DNA of 64,000 nt from JAJEFO01 sp009843725 (GCA_965243215.1 CBDEUJ010000004.1:248001-312000), one strand, 5' to 3'; positions 26,931 to 36,156 are shown, counted from the first letter of the stretch. Notes: generated by a model from the sequence alone, not told the origin. Numbers and translations are program-made.

Positions 26931-29027
26931 TCAGTAGGCAACCGAAGGCAGCCAAGTGGCAATGGACGGAAAACCGAAGACCAGCGCCAGCCCGATCAGC
27001 TGCAGGATGATGAAGGGCACGACGCCGCGGTATATGTCCGCGAGTTCCATCCCTTTCGGCGCGACGCCCTTGAGATAGAAGAGGGAGAAGCCCACCGGCG
27101 GCGTCAGGAAGGACGTCTGAAGCGCGACCGCGACGAGAATCACGAACCACACGAGCGAAGGGTTGTCCAGGGAACCGTGGCCTGGGATGTCCAGCGTCAT
27201 CGCCATGACCACGGGCGCCATCAGCGGAAGTACGATCAGCGTGATCTCGATCCAGTCAAGCACGAAGCCGAGCAGGAAGACGAGCACCAGAATGGCGATC
27301 AAGGTCGCATGGTCGCCGAGGCCGAGTCCCTGGATGATGTCGGTGATGAGTTCGTCGCCGCCAAGTTCCCGCAGCACGAACGCAAAGCATGTCGCGCCCA
27401 GGAAGATGCCGAAGATGTAGGCTGTCGTCTTGAACGTCGATTTCGTGACCTCGGCCAGCTTTGCCCAGGTGAGCCTGCGGTGGAGAAGCGCCATCAACGT
27501 CGCGCCGGCGGCGCCGACCCCTGACGCCTCGGTCGGCGTGGCGATCCCGGCAAAGATCGAGCCGAGCACGGCAAAGATCAATGCTACGGGAGGCAAAACG
27601 GCGAGGGCGACTTCCGCGACTGCCTGCCAGTCCACGCCCTTTGCGTCATCGGGCAACGGCGCCATGTCCGGACGGAGGAACGCCGCGGAGACGATGTAGG
27701 CAACGTAGAGCCCGCCAATGATCAGGCCGGGAAAGAGCGCGGCCATGAACAGGTCTCCGACGCTCAGCGCCATCTGGTCGGCCATTATGACGAGCATGAT
27801 CGATGGCGGAATCAGGATGCCGAGGGTACCCGAGGACGCGACCACGCCTGCGGCGAGCGTCTTCGCGTAACGCTGCTTCATCATCGTCGGCAGCGAAAGG
27901 AGACCGAGCAGCACGACGGACGCCCCGACGATCCCGGTCGAGGCCGCGAGAATGACGCCGATGGCCGTCACGGTGATGGCCAGTCCGCCCCGCGTGCGTC
28001 CGAAAAGCCGCTGCATCGACGACATGAGACGTTGCGCGACGCCGCTTTCGTCCAGCATGAGACCCATGAAGATGAACATCGGCAGCGCAACCAGGACGGC
28101 GTTGGACATCGTCGAGTAAACACGGTTCACGACCGTGCCGAGAGTGAGATAGTCGAGCCCGGTCAGAGTCTCGTCCAGTCCGGTCCAGATCATCATGCCG
28201 TTGTCTGCGAGATACGCGATGGCACAGAACGCGACGCCGGTCCCGGCGAGCACCCAGGCAACCGGAAACCCGGTGAAGAGCAGCCCGACGAAGCTCATGA
28301 ACATCCAGACGACAAGCATCTCCTCCGGGGTCTCGACCAGTTGCGACAAGGCGAGGGCGGCGACCGCGAAGCCGCAGAGCAGGAGCGCCAGCCGACGCAT
28401 GCCGGAGCTTTCCGCGCGCGTGTCCCGGTTCGCGGCGATCATCCAGGCATCGTGGATCAGCCGCGCGGCCGCCGCGGTCGCGAGCAATGCGAAGCTGACC
28501 GGGATCACCGCCTTGAGCGCCCAGCGGGCCGGAAGGCCGGTCGGGCTGTCGGAGCGTTCGTTGACACGGTAGCTGTCGTTGAAATAGTCGATGCCCTGAT
28601 CGACCATGAGGTAGCAGAAAGGCATGACCAGCGCGAGAATTCCCGCCGATTCGATCATTCGCCGGGCGCGCGCCGAGAACCTGATCCGCAGTATGTCGAC
28701 GCGCACGTGACTGTCGGTCGTCATGGCGTAGCTGAGACCGATCATCGTGGTCAGCGCGTAGAGATGCCATTGAATCTCGTCGAGCTTCGGGAAGTTGACG
28801 TCGAGCAGGTAGCGCAGAGCGACCTGGGACACTATGGCGATGACGAGGATGACGTTCGCCCACATGACGACGTGGCCGACACCGCGCACGATGGCATCCA
28901 GAACCCGCGCGAGCCGGGGCTCCTTGCGGTCGTCGCCTTCGACTTCCTCCCAAAGCGGATCGTAGTGCGCGCCCTGCCCTGTGGCCAGGACGTCTTCCGG
29001 CGGAGAGATTCTCGGTTCGCTGGGCAT
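26931..29027 (-). CDS. dctQM: Fused TRAP transporter permease (DctQM)
   Basis: The 698-residue product joins a DctQ domain (about residues 40-215; DEIQWHLYALTTMIGLSYAM, then DSHVRVDILRIRFSARAR) to a DctM domain (about 235-698; ALPMFIFMGLMLDESGVAQR, the ASTGIVGASVVLLG stretch, SSGTLGILIPPSIMLVIMAD, IFAGIATPTEASGVGAAG, TSFLTPPVGFSLFYLKG). Such fusions are common in the 2-oxo/2-hydroxy acid TRAP branch. The ATG at 29027 follows GAGGAGGAAA. It lies after dctP in the bhc-linked operon, separated by a stem-loop. It should import the ligand of the adjacent DctP, for which a C2-C3 hydroxy or keto acid such as glycolate is the best contextual guess. Confidence 0.92.
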   Translation of the reverse strand: MPSEPRISPPEDVLATGQGAHYDPLWEEVEGDDRKEPRLARVLDAIVRGVGHVVMWANVILVIAIVSQVALRYLLDVNFPKLDEIQWHLYALTTMIGLSYAMTTDSHVRVDILRIRFSARARRMIESAGILALVMPFCYLMVDQGIDYFNDSYRVNERSDSPTGLPARWALKAVIPVSFALLATAAAARLIHDAWMIAANRDTRAESSGMRRLALLLCGFAVAALALSQLVETPEEMLVVWMFMSFVGLLFTGFPVAWVLAGTGVAFCAIAYLADNGMMIWTGLDETLTGLDYLTLGTVVNRVYSTMSNAVLVALPMFIFMGLMLDESGVAQRLMSSMQRLFGRTRGGLAITVTAIGVILAASTGIVGASVVLLGLLSLPTMMKQRYAKTLAAGVVASSGTLGILIPPSIMLVIMADQMALSVGDLFMAALFPGLIIGGLYVAYIVSAAFLRPDMAPLPDDAKGVDWQAVAEVALAVLPPVALIFAVLGSIFAGIATPTEASGVGAAGATLMALLHRRLTWAKLAEVTKSTFKTTAYIFGIFLGATCFAFVLRELGGDELITDIIQGLGLGDHATLIAILVLVFLLGFVLDWIEITLIVLPLMAPVVMAMTLDIPGHGSLDNPSLVWFVILVAVALQTSFLTPPVGFSLFYLKGVAPKGMELADIYRGVVPFIILQLIGLALVFGFPSIATWLPSVAY

Positions 29028-29076
29028 GGCCGTTTCCTCCTCGGTCTGTCGCATCGGCCGTCAGGATGCGCAGGTC

Positions 29077-29104
29077 GCGTCCGGGCCGGCCTTGGCCCGG
29101 ACGC
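29077..29104 (-). terminator. Stem-loop between dctP and dctQM
   Basis: GCGTCCGGGCC (29077-29087) and GGCCCGGACGC (29094-29104) form a perfect 11-pair stem with a six-base loop. It follows the dctP stop and precedes dctQM on the minus strand. No T-run follows, so partial attenuation or mRNA stabilisation is more likely than full termination. Confidence 0.5.
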
Positions 29105-29116
29105 CGCACGATCACG

Positions 29117-30169
29117 TCAGTTGCGTGGCAGGAAGGCGTGCGACTTCCAGATGGCGTAGCCGTCGCGGAAGGCCTTCAGGTCCTCGTAGACCTTCGCGAA
29201 GAAGGGATCCCTTGCGACCTCCTCGGCCGCGACCTCCTCCCAAGTCGCACGGAACAGCTCGAGCATCTCGGGCGACCAATCCTTGATGGCCACGCCATTC
29301 TCCTCGACGTTCTTCTGCATTGCGGCGAACTGGATCGCCTCGCCTTCGGCAAAGCTCTCGGTCATCTGTGCCTTGCAGGCCAGCTCGATCTGGGCCTGGA
29401 GCTCAGCCGCCAAGCCGTTCCATTCGTCCTTGTTGATCAGGAGCTCAAAGACTGTCGCCTGCTGGTGCCAGCCGGGGAAGTAGTTGAACTTCACCAGCTT
29501 GTCGAAGCCGAGCCTTTGGTCGATCGCCGGCATGGAGAACTCGGTGGCGTCGATCGCGCCCTTCTCCAGTGCCGGGAAGATCTCGCCGCCCGGCAGCAGC
29601 GACGTGGCGACGCCAAGCTTCTGCATCACCTTTCCGCCAAGGCCGAAAAACCGCATCTTCAATCCGTCCAGCTGCTCGGCGGACGTGATCTCTTCGGCGA
29701 ACCAGCCCGAGGTCTCCGGCGCGATGATCGTGCAGGGCAGTACCTTTACGTTGTAGCCCGCCTGATCATACATCTCTTGGTAGAGCGCGAGCCCATTGCC
29801 GTAGTAGAGCCATGCCATGTACTCGCCGGCCTCGGGCCCGAATGGAACTGCCGAGAACAGCGGCGCGGCCGGGATCTTGCCGGCCCAGTAGCCGGCCGTG
29901 GCATAGCCCGAGTTGATCTTGCCCGAGGAGACGGCGTCGAGAATCTCGAACGGCGCGACCAGCTTGCCCGGCTCGTAGACCTTCATCTGGACCCGCTTCC
30001 CGGAAATCGTCGCGAGATCCTCGGACACGCGGACGATCGGCGTGCCGAGCCCGGGAAGCTCGGTAGAGAACGCGACAGGCGTCTTTAGCAGGATCCTTTC
30101 ATTCGCGGCGATAGCCGGCGCCGCAAGAGCCATTGCGGCCGCAGCCGCCAAGGTCGTCGTGAGTTTCAT
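29117..30169 (-). CDS. dctP: TRAP transporter solute-binding protein (2-oxo/2-hydroxy acid DctP branch)
   Basis: The 350-residue product has a signal peptide (KLTTTLAAAAAMALAAPAIA then ANERILLKT) and DctP motifs. The segments LKMRFFGLGGKVMQKLG, LLPGGEIFPALEKGAIDATE, PAIDQRLGFDKL and YFPGWHQQ are typical of the branch that includes 2-oxo acid- and lactate-binding proteins; this is recalled family knowledge. The ATG at 30169 follows TGGAGG. It lies downstream of the bhc genes and the alpha-hydroxy acid oxidase on the same strand, so glycolate, glyoxylate or lactate are reasonable ligand candidates. Confidence 0.9.
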   Translation of the reverse strand: MKLTTTLAAAAAMALAAPAIAANERILLKTPVAFSTELPGLGTPIVRVSEDLATISGKRVQMKVYEPGKLVAPFEILDAVSSGKINSGYATAGYWAGKIPAAPLFSAVPFGPEAGEYMAWLYYGNGLALYQEMYDQAGYNVKVLPCTIIAPETSGWFAEEITSAEQLDGLKMRFFGLGGKVMQKLGVATSLLPGGEIFPALEKGAIDATEFSMPAIDQRLGFDKLVKFNYFPGWHQQATVFELLINKDEWNGLAAELQAQIELACKAQMTESFAEGEAIQFAAMQKNVEENGVAIKDWSPEMLELFRATWEEVAAEEVARDPFFAKVYEDLKAFRDGYAIWKSHAFLPRN

Positions 30170-30437
30170 TTGACAATCCTCCAGAGAGTTTGAGAAGTGG
30201 CCTTCCGCCACGGTTTGCGCCCTTGGGGCGCGGCTGGCAGCCGGTGGTTGCCGGCTTCGCTCGACGCGGGCGTTCCGTTCAACGGGTTGCCCAGGTCAAG
30301 ATCATGATCAGCGTATGACTGCGCATGCCGCCGGTCGTGAAGTGAACGTGAGTCTGCAATCTGTTTTCCCTTTCCGCCTTGCGCCGCCCGCGGAACCGGC
30401 CCGCAGGCCGGTGCCGGTGCCGTTGTCTTGTGTCACC
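30170..30437 (-). promoter_or_regulatory. Spacer between the hydroxy acid oxidase gene and dctP
   Basis: This 268-base gap carries no gene. ACCGGCC and GGCCGGT (30395-30401 and 30406-30412) form a seven-pair stem just after the oxidase stop, which could end or slow transcription. The remaining sequence is long enough to hold a separate promoter for dctP-dctQM, so cotranscription with bhc is not assured. Confidence 0.35.
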
Positions 30438-31592
30438 TCAATGCTGCCGGAAGCGCAGGTTTTCCCGTGTCAGCTGGTCCAGCCTGGTCACGCCCATCAG
30501 CTTCATGCCGCGCTCGATTTCGGCACGAAGGTTTCCCAGTGCGCGTTCCACCCCGGCCTGCCCGGCCGCGGCGAGAGCGTAGAGGTAGAGCCGCCCGCCC
30601 GAGCAGGCCTTCGCCCCGACCGACAGGGCCTTGAGCACATGGGTACCGCGCTGGATCCCGCCCTCGCAGATCACGTCGATCCTGTCGCCGACGGCGTCAA
30701 CGATCTCGGCCAGCTGATCAAAGGGCGCACGCGAGCCGTCGAGCTGGCGCCCGCCATGGTTGGAAACCATGATCCCGGTGCAGCCGATGTCAACGGCGCG
30801 CCTGGCGTCGGCAACGCTCATGACGCCCTTGAGCGCGAACTGGCCGTTCCACTTGCGGCAAAGCTCCTCGGCATCCTTCCAGTTCATCGACTGGTCCAGC
30901 ATGGTGGAGAAGTAGTCGCCGATCGAAGTGGCCAGGTTAGTGCCGGCGCTGACATGGCCCGAAAGATGCGGCAGGTCGAACCTGTCCCGAAAAAGATAGT
31001 TGATCGCCCACATCGGATGCGTCGCGAAGCTGGCCAGGCTGCCGGGCGTCAGCCGCGGCGGCGAGGTGAAGCCGGTTCTGAGGTCGCGCTCGCGATTTCC
31101 GCCGGTGATCGTGTCCACAGTCAGGGCCATGACGTCGAACCCGGCGGCCTTGGCCCGCTCGAGCAGCGCGTCGTTCAGCGCGCGGTCCTTGTGGAAGTAG
31201 AACTGGAACATCTTCGGTCCCGGCGCCATTGCGGCAAGCTCCTCCACGCTGACGGTCCCGAGCGAGGAGACGCCGAACATCGTGCCATGCTTCTGCGCCG
31301 CCGCTGCAACGGCGCGTTCGCCGGCATGGTGAAAGAGCCGCTGCAGCGCGGTCGGCGCGCAATACACGGGCATGTCGAGCTTCTGGCCCATGACCTCCAC
31401 GCTCATGTCGACGTGCTCGACCCCGGCAAGCACGTTTGGCACCAGATCGCAGCTCTCATAGGATTCGGTGTTGCGCCGGTAGGTGATCTCGTCGTCCGCC
31501 GCGCCGTCGATGTAGTGAAAGATCGGCATGGGCAGCCGATGTCTTGCCAATGCGCGAAAGTCCCCGAAATTGTGACAGGACTTGACACCCAT
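30438..31592 (-). CDS. FMN-dependent alpha-hydroxy acid oxidase/dehydrogenase (LldD/glycolate oxidase family)
   Basis: The 384-residue product is a TIM-barrel flavoenzyme oxidising 2-hydroxy acids to 2-oxo acids. Motifs are PIFHYIDGAADDEITYRRN at the N-terminus, MPVYCAPTALQRLFH, MFQFYFHKDR, LTVDTITGGNRERDLRTGF, LKGVMSVADARRAVDIG, the catalytic SNHGGRQLDGS with the active-site His and Arg, and VICEGGIQRGTHVLKALSVGAKACSGG for FMN phosphate. The ATG at 31592 follows GAGGAGA and lies 35 bases after bhcD. Family members use lactate, glycolate or mandelate; next to the bhc cycle, glycolate oxidation to glyoxylate is the most sensible role. Sequence alone cannot separate glycolate from L-lactate. 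Confidence 0.88.
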   Translation of the reverse strand: MGVKSCHNFGDFRALARHRLPMPIFHYIDGAADDEITYRRNTESYESCDLVPNVLAGVEHVDMSVEVMGQKLDMPVYCAPTALQRLFHHAGERAVAAAAQKHGTMFGVSSLGTVSVEELAAMAPGPKMFQFYFHKDRALNDALLERAKAAGFDVMALTVDTITGGNRERDLRTGFTSPPRLTPGSLASFATHPMWAINYLFRDRFDLPHLSGHVSAGTNLATSIGDYFSTMLDQSMNWKDAEELCRKWNGQFALKGVMSVADARRAVDIGCTGIMVSNHGGRQLDGSRAPFDQLAEIVDAVGDRIDVICEGGIQRGTHVLKALSVGAKACSGGRLYLYALAAAGQAGVERALGNLRAEIERGMKLMGVTRLDQLTRENLRFRQH

Positions 31593-31627
31593 GGTTTTCT
31601 CCTCTGTCAGGGCTCGGCAGGGAGCCA

Positions 31628-32635
31628 TCAAAGCGTGACAAAAACGGGGTCGTCGCCAGCGATCGCCGCCCGGGCGGCGACAGCCGCGACTGCGAGATCC
31701 TGCAGCCCGACGCCGGTGCCGTCGAAGAGCGTGACCTGGTCGTCTGACGTGCGCCCGGGATGCGTGCCGTTTATGACGGCGCCGATCGGCGTGATGTCGC
31801 CCTCGGACAGGATTCCGGCGGCCACGGCGTGCTGCATCTCGCCGATCGAGATCGACTGCGCGACCTCGTCCGTGAAGACCGACGACTTTCCGGCCAGCGC
31901 GGCATCGATTTCCTGCTTGCCCACGGTGTCGGTTCCCATGCAGGCGAGATGGGTGCCGGGCCGGATCCATTCAGTTGTCAGAAGCGGCTCGAAGGCCGAG
32001 GTGATGGTGATTATGACATCCGCGTGCATGCAAACCGCTTCGGCGGAAACAGCTTCAAAGGGCAGTCCGATCTCGTTGGCCACGGCCCCGAGCCGTGGCA
32101 GCATCTCCGGATGGGGGTTCCAGGCGACAACTTTCTCGAAGTTGCGCTGTTCGGCGGCGGCGCGCAGCTGGAACTGGGCCTGGTGGCCTGCACCAATCAT
32201 GCCAAGCACACGCGCATCCTGCCGCGCAAGGTGGGCGATTGACACGGAGGACGCAGCAGCCGTCCTTATCGCTGTCAGGTGGTTTCCGCCGACCAGCGCC
32301 TTCAGCCGGCCGGTGTCGGGATTGAACAGGAAGATCGTCGACTGGTGGTTTGTAAGGCCCTTGTCCACGTTGCCTGGCCAGTATCCGCCGGACTTGACGC
32401 CGAGCGCTAGGCCAGCGCGATCAAAGCCGGACTTGAAGCCGTAGAGCGCACCAGCATGACCGATCGCTTCGCGGACGACCGGGAAATTGTACGCGTCTCC
32501 GCACGCCATGGCCCCGAAGACCGCCTCCACGGCGTCGAAGGCCAAGCCCGAACTGACCAGACGCTCGCAGTCGGCTTCAGAGACGATCAATGCTTCCGTC
32601 GTAGGTCCCGCATTCCTGTCCGTATCGCATTGCAT
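31628..32635 (-). CDS. bhcD: Iminosuccinate reductase (ornithine cyclodeaminase/mu-crystallin family)
   Basis: The 335-residue product belongs to the OCD/mu-crystallin NAD(P)H-binding family: FKSGFDRAGLALGVKSGGYW, NHQSTIFLFNPDTGRLKALVGGN, LTAIRTAAASSVSIAHLAR, the Rossmann loop VLGMIGAGHQAQFQLRAAAE, GTHLACMGTDTVGKQEID and DGTGVGLQDLAVA. In the beta-hydroxyaspartate cycle BhcD reduces iminosuccinate to aspartate, regenerating the amino donor. Assignment rests on its place directly after bhcC in the order A-B-C-D. The ATG at 32635 is preceded by AGGAAG; an ATG at 32650 is an alternative. Confidence 0.9.
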   Translation of the reverse strand: MQCDTDRNAGPTTEALIVSEADCERLVSSGLAFDAVEAVFGAMACGDAYNFPVVREAIGHAGALYGFKSGFDRAGLALGVKSGGYWPGNVDKGLTNHQSTIFLFNPDTGRLKALVGGNHLTAIRTAAASSVSIAHLARQDARVLGMIGAGHQAQFQLRAAAEQRNFEKVVAWNPHPEMLPRLGAVANEIGLPFEAVSAEAVCMHADVIITITSAFEPLLTTEWIRPGTHLACMGTDTVGKQEIDAALAGKSSVFTDEVAQSISIGEMQHAVAAGILSEGDITPIGAVINGTHPGRTSDDQVTLFDGTGVGLQDLAVAAVAARAAIAGDDPVFVTL

Positions 32636-32726
32636 GGTTCTCTTCCTCATTGCCTGCCGGCCAGTGACCGGCTGGCCTGGTTCCGGAAGGGCGGCACTTC
32701 CCGCACCTCGGACGATTACGATTGCG

Positions 32727-33890
32727 TCAGTAGGCCTTGCCTCGGGCGGAAACGGGCCAGACGGCCTCGACCTCGCCGCCCCGCACGCCGACATACCAGT
32801 CGTGCACGTTGCAGGTCGGGTCGCAGTGCCCGGGCACAAGCCGCAGCTTGTCGTTGACTTCCAGCACCCCGCGAGGGTCGTCGATCACGCCGTGCTCGTC
32901 GGAACACTTGACGTATTCGACATCGTCACGCCCGAAGACGACTGGAAGGCCGCTGTCGACGGACTGGGCCTTCAGGCCAGCGTCGCAGATCGCCTTGTCA
33001 GCCTTGGCGTGGCTCATGACCGATGTAAGGATGAAGAGAGCGTTCTCCCATTCGCCCCGGTCGATGCGGTTTCCGTCCTTGTCGAGTATGCGCCCGTAGT
33101 CGGCGTCCATGAAGGCGTAGGATCCGCACTGCAACTCGTTGTAGACGCCGGAGGTTCCTTCGAAATGGTAGGATCCCGTCCCGCCGCCGCCGACGATGTC
33201 GCATTCCAGTCCCTCAGCTGCAAGCGCGTCGACCGCATCGCGCACCATTCCGATCGCGATATCGATCTTCGCCTTCCGGTCCCCATATTTCTCCATGTGC
33301 TGCATCGCGCCCTGGTAGGCCTGGATGCCCGAGAACTTCAGTCCCGACGCTTCATCCAGAGCCTTCGCGATTGCGAGGACTGACGGCGTATCGTTCACGC
33401 CGCAGCGACCGGCGCCGCAATCTATCTCGACCAGGCACTCGATTTGCGTGCCGTGCCTCAAGGCAGCTGCCGAGAGATCAGCGACATTCGCCAAGTCGTC
33501 GACGCAGCAGATCGTGCGCGCACCCAGCTGCGGAATGCGGGCCAGGCGATCGATCTTGGCGGGATCACGCACCTGGTTCGATACCAGAACGTCCCGGATG
33601 CCGCCGCGGGCGAAAACTTCGGCTTCGGAGACCTTTTGGCAGCACACGCCGCAGGCGCCACCCACTCTTTCCTGCAAGAGCGCCACGTCCACCGACTTGT
33701 GCATCTTGCCATGGACACGATGCCGGACGCCGTGTTCCCTGGCCCAGTCCCCCATCCTCGCGATGTTGCGTTCGAGTGCATCGAGATCCAGGATCAGGCA
33801 CGGTGTCTGGATTTCGCTTTCGCGCATGCCGGTAACCGCCGGAACGTCGTAACCCACTTCCAGGTCTTCAATCTTGATCGGAGCGTTCAT
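32727..33890 (-). CDS. bhcC: beta-Hydroxyaspartate aldolase (fold-type III PLP, D-threonine aldolase-like)
   Basis: The 387-residue product has the alanine-racemase-like PLP barrel and C-terminal beta domain of D-threonine/3-hydroxyaspartate aldolases. The PLP lysine lies in RVHGKMHKSVD near residue 60; ECLVEIDCGAGRCGV, FSGIQAYQGAMQH and DIVGGGGTGSYHFEG are family strands; the metal site is LVPGHCDPTCNVHDWY with the His and Cys ligands. BhcC condenses glyoxylate and glycine to beta-hydroxyaspartate. The ATG at 33890 follows AGGAG and lies 15 bases after bhcB. It is the defining enzyme of the cycle, here in the canonical order. Confidence 0.92.
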   Translation of the reverse strand: MNAPIKIEDLEVGYDVPAVTGMRESEIQTPCLILDLDALERNIARMGDWAREHGVRHRVHGKMHKSVDVALLQERVGGACGVCCQKVSEAEVFARGGIRDVLVSNQVRDPAKIDRLARIPQLGARTICCVDDLANVADLSAAALRHGTQIECLVEIDCGAGRCGVNDTPSVLAIAKALDEASGLKFSGIQAYQGAMQHMEKYGDRKAKIDIAIGMVRDAVDALAAEGLECDIVGGGGTGSYHFEGTSGVYNELQCGSYAFMDADYGRILDKDGNRIDRGEWENALFILTSVMSHAKADKAICDAGLKAQSVDSGLPVVFGRDDVEYVKCSDEHGVIDDPRGVLEVNDKLRLVPGHCDPTCNVHDWYVGVRGGEVEAVWPVSARGKAY

Positions 33891-33905
33891 TGCATGGTCT
33901 CCTGT

Positions 33906-34859
33906 TCAATGCTTCGTCCAGGGCAGCCTGTCGAGATCGACATTGCCGCCGGTGACAATCACGCCGACGCGCTTGCCGGCGAACGTCTCGGGGTTCTTCA
34001 GGATCACCGCGAGCGGAACGGCGCAGCTCGGCTCGATCACCTGCCTGAGCCGCTTCCAACTGAGCTTCATGGCGTCGATGATCTCCTGCTCGCTGGCCGT
34101 CAGGATGTCGGTGACGTGCTTCGAGACGAAATGCCAGGTCAGCTCCTTCAACGGCACTTTCAGCCCGTCCGCGATTGTCTCCGGCGCGTCGTCGGCAATG
34201 ATGCGACCTGCCCTCAGGGACCGCATCGCGTCATCCGCCTGCTCGGGCTCGGCGGCGTAGACTCTTACGTGCGGCGCTACCGAGGCCACGGTCAGGCAGG
34301 TGCCTGAAATCATGCCGCCGCCGCCGATCGGGGCGAGAAGGAGGTCGAGATCCCTGACCTGATCAAGGAATTCCCTGGCACAGGTGGCCTGCCCGGCAAT
34401 CACGCGCGGGTCGTTGTAGGGGTGAACGAAGTCGCCGCCAGATTCGGCCTGGACCCCGGCAAATACCTCCTCGCGGGACGAGGTCGACGGCTCGCATTCG
34501 GTGATCCTGCCGCCGTAGCCGATCACGGCGTCCTTCTTGGCCTGGGGCGCGGTCCTCGGCATGACGACGTCGCACGGGATGCCGCGCCGTCCGGCGGCGT
34601 AGGCGAGGCACAGCGCGTGGTTCCCGGACGAGTGCGTGGCAACGCCCTTCGACGCCCGCTCCTCGGACAGGCCGAAGACCGCGTTGCATGCACCGCGCAC
34701 CTTGAAGGCTCCAGGCGGCTGCAGGTTCTCGCACTTGAAGAACAGCGTGGCCCCGGCCTGCCTGTCGAGGGCATTGCTGGTCAGGATCTCTGTGCGGCGG
34801 ATGTGCGGCGCGATCCGTTCGTGCGCGCCGATCACGTCGCTCCATGTCGGAAGGTGCAT
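33906..34859 (-). CDS. bhcB: beta-Hydroxyaspartate dehydratase (threonine dehydratase-like)
   Basis: The 317-residue product is a fold-type II PLP enzyme: LFFKCENLQPPGAFKVRGA with the PLP Lys, THSSGNHALCLAYAA, VVMPRTAPQAKKDAVIGYGG, the phosphate-binding APIGGGGMISG and the C-terminal VIVTGGNVD. BhcB eliminates water from beta-hydroxyaspartate to give iminosuccinate. It resembles serine/threonine dehydratases without a regulatory domain. The ATG at 34859 follows GAGGAG; a GTG overlapping the bhcA stop is a longer alternative. It sits between bhcA and bhcC. Confidence 0.92.
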   Translation of the reverse strand: MHLPTWSDVIGAHERIAPHIRRTEILTSNALDRQAGATLFFKCENLQPPGAFKVRGACNAVFGLSEERASKGVATHSSGNHALCLAYAAGRRGIPCDVVMPRTAPQAKKDAVIGYGGRITECEPSTSSREEVFAGVQAESGGDFVHPYNDPRVIAGQATCAREFLDQVRDLDLLLAPIGGGGMISGTCLTVASVAPHVRVYAAEPEQADDAMRSLRAGRIIADDAPETIADGLKVPLKELTWHFVSKHVTDILTASEQEIIDAMKLSWKRLRQVIEPSCAVPLAVILKNPETFAGKRVGVIVTGGNVDLDRLPWTKH

Positions 34860-34888
34860 GGCGGCAGGACTCCTCGTTTCAAGCTTGT

Positions 34889-36079
34889 TCACGCGGCCCG
34901 CCTGAGTTGTGCCTGGGCGGTCGTGCGGTAGTGTTCCTGTGCCGCACGCGTGCCGGATCCGATCTCGACTGGGTAGCCGAGGTCCGCCATCGCCATTTCG
35001 ACCGTCGCGAGACCTGAGAGCATCATGACGTCCGTGAGCGAGCCAAGGTGCCCGATCCGGAAGGCCCTGCCGGCCATCCGGCCCAGTCCGACACCGAAAG
35101 AGACGCCGTAGGCATCGAAAATGTGGCTCGTCAGAACGTCCGAATCGAAGCCTTCTGGAACGTAAATCGCGCTGACGGTATCCGAGCAGAGCGCGCGCCG
35201 CTTGGCGCAAAGCTCAAGGCCCCAGGCTTGCACGGCCTTGCGCACGCCCTCGGCGATGCGGGTGTGCCGCGCGAAGACGTTTTCCAAGCCCTCCTCGAAC
35301 AGCATGTCAAGACTCGCACGAAGGCCGAACATGATCTGCAGAGGCGGGGTGTATGGAAAACCGCCCTTCCCGTTCGCCGAGGCCATGTCACCAAAATCGA
35401 AGAAGGTGCGCGGGCATCCGGCGGCCCTGGCAGCGTCCAGCGCCTTCGGGCTGACGCCTAATATGGCCATGCCGGTTGCGAGCATGAAGCCCTTCTGGCT
35501 GCCCGTTACCGCAAGATCGACGCCCCATTCGTCCATCCGGAAATCCATCGATGCAAGCGACGAGACGCAGTCGACGAATAGCAATGCGGGATGGCCGGCG
35601 GCATCCATCGCGCGCCGGACGGCCCCGACGTCCGAACGCACGCCCGTTGCCGTTTCGTTGTGGGTGACGAGAACCGCCTTGATCTGGCGACTCTTGTCTG
35701 CGGCAAGGCGCTCTCCGTAGAGATCCGCAGGCGCGCCTTCGCCCCAGTCGCATTCGATAATCTCGACGTCCAGGTTGTGCCTTTGGCAAAGATCGATCCA
35801 GCGCTGCGAGAACATTCCGCACCGCGCGGCGAGAATCTTGTCGCCCGGCGACAGCGAGTTCGTGATCGCGGCTTCCCAGCCGCCGGTTCCCGACGCAGGG
35901 AACGTGATCACCTTTCCCGAAGTTGTCTTGAACACCTTCTTCAAGTCGCAAAGGAGCGGCTCAAGCAGCTCGATGAAATCCGGAGCGCGATGATCCATGG
36001 TCTGTATGCTCATCGCGTAGCGCAGGCGGTCCGGGATGTTCGTGGGTCCTGGAATGAAGACCGGATTCTGGTCGCTCAT
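34889..36079 (-). CDS. bhcA: Aspartate-glyoxylate aminotransferase (class V, serine-glyoxylate aminotransferase-like)
   Basis: The 396-residue product is a class V PLP aminotransferase: VFIPGPTNIPDRL at the start, TFPASGTGGWEAAITNSL, VLVTHNETATGV, LFVDCVSSLASMDFRMDEW and AVTGSQKGFMLATGMA, where the Lys in GSQKG binds PLP. In the cycle BhcA transfers the amino group of aspartate to glyoxylate, giving glycine and oxaloacetate. The ATG at 36079 follows GGAGA and gives the family-length protein. It is the first gene of the operon, opposite bhcR across about 200 AT-rich bases that carry IclR-type operator candidates. Confidence 0.92.
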   Translation of the reverse strand: MSDQNPVFIPGPTNIPDRLRYAMSIQTMDHRAPDFIELLEPLLCDLKKVFKTTSGKVITFPASGTGGWEAAITNSLSPGDKILAARCGMFSQRWIDLCQRHNLDVEIIECDWGEGAPADLYGERLAADKSRQIKAVLVTHNETATGVRSDVGAVRRAMDAAGHPALLFVDCVSSLASMDFRMDEWGVDLAVTGSQKGFMLATGMAILGVSPKALDAARAAGCPRTFFDFGDMASANGKGGFPYTPPLQIMFGLRASLDMLFEEGLENVFARHTRIAEGVRKAVQAWGLELCAKRRALCSDTVSAIYVPEGFDSDVLTSHIFDAYGVSFGVGLGRMAGRAFRIGHLGSLTDVMMLSGLATVEMAMADLGYPVEIGSGTRAAQEHYRTTAQAQLRRAA

Positions 36080-36141
36080 GGGTCGTTCTCCGCTGGTTTC
36101 GAGCGCGTCAGTGGGTGATTCGCTCGATTTATTATTTTTTA

Positions 36142-36156
36142 TGGAATTGATTTCCA
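36142..36156. promoter_or_regulatory. IclR-type operator candidate in the bhcA-bhcR promoter region
   Basis: The 15-base sequence TGGAATTGATTTCCA has perfect TGGAA/TTCCA arms with a five-base centre. It differs at one position from the IclR consensus TGGAAATNATTTCCA that I recall for E. coli. It lies 63 bases upstream of the bhcA ATG within an AT-rich block (about 36130-36235), unlike the GC-rich surroundings. The divergent IclR-family gene is the obvious binding partner. Confidence 0.6.
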
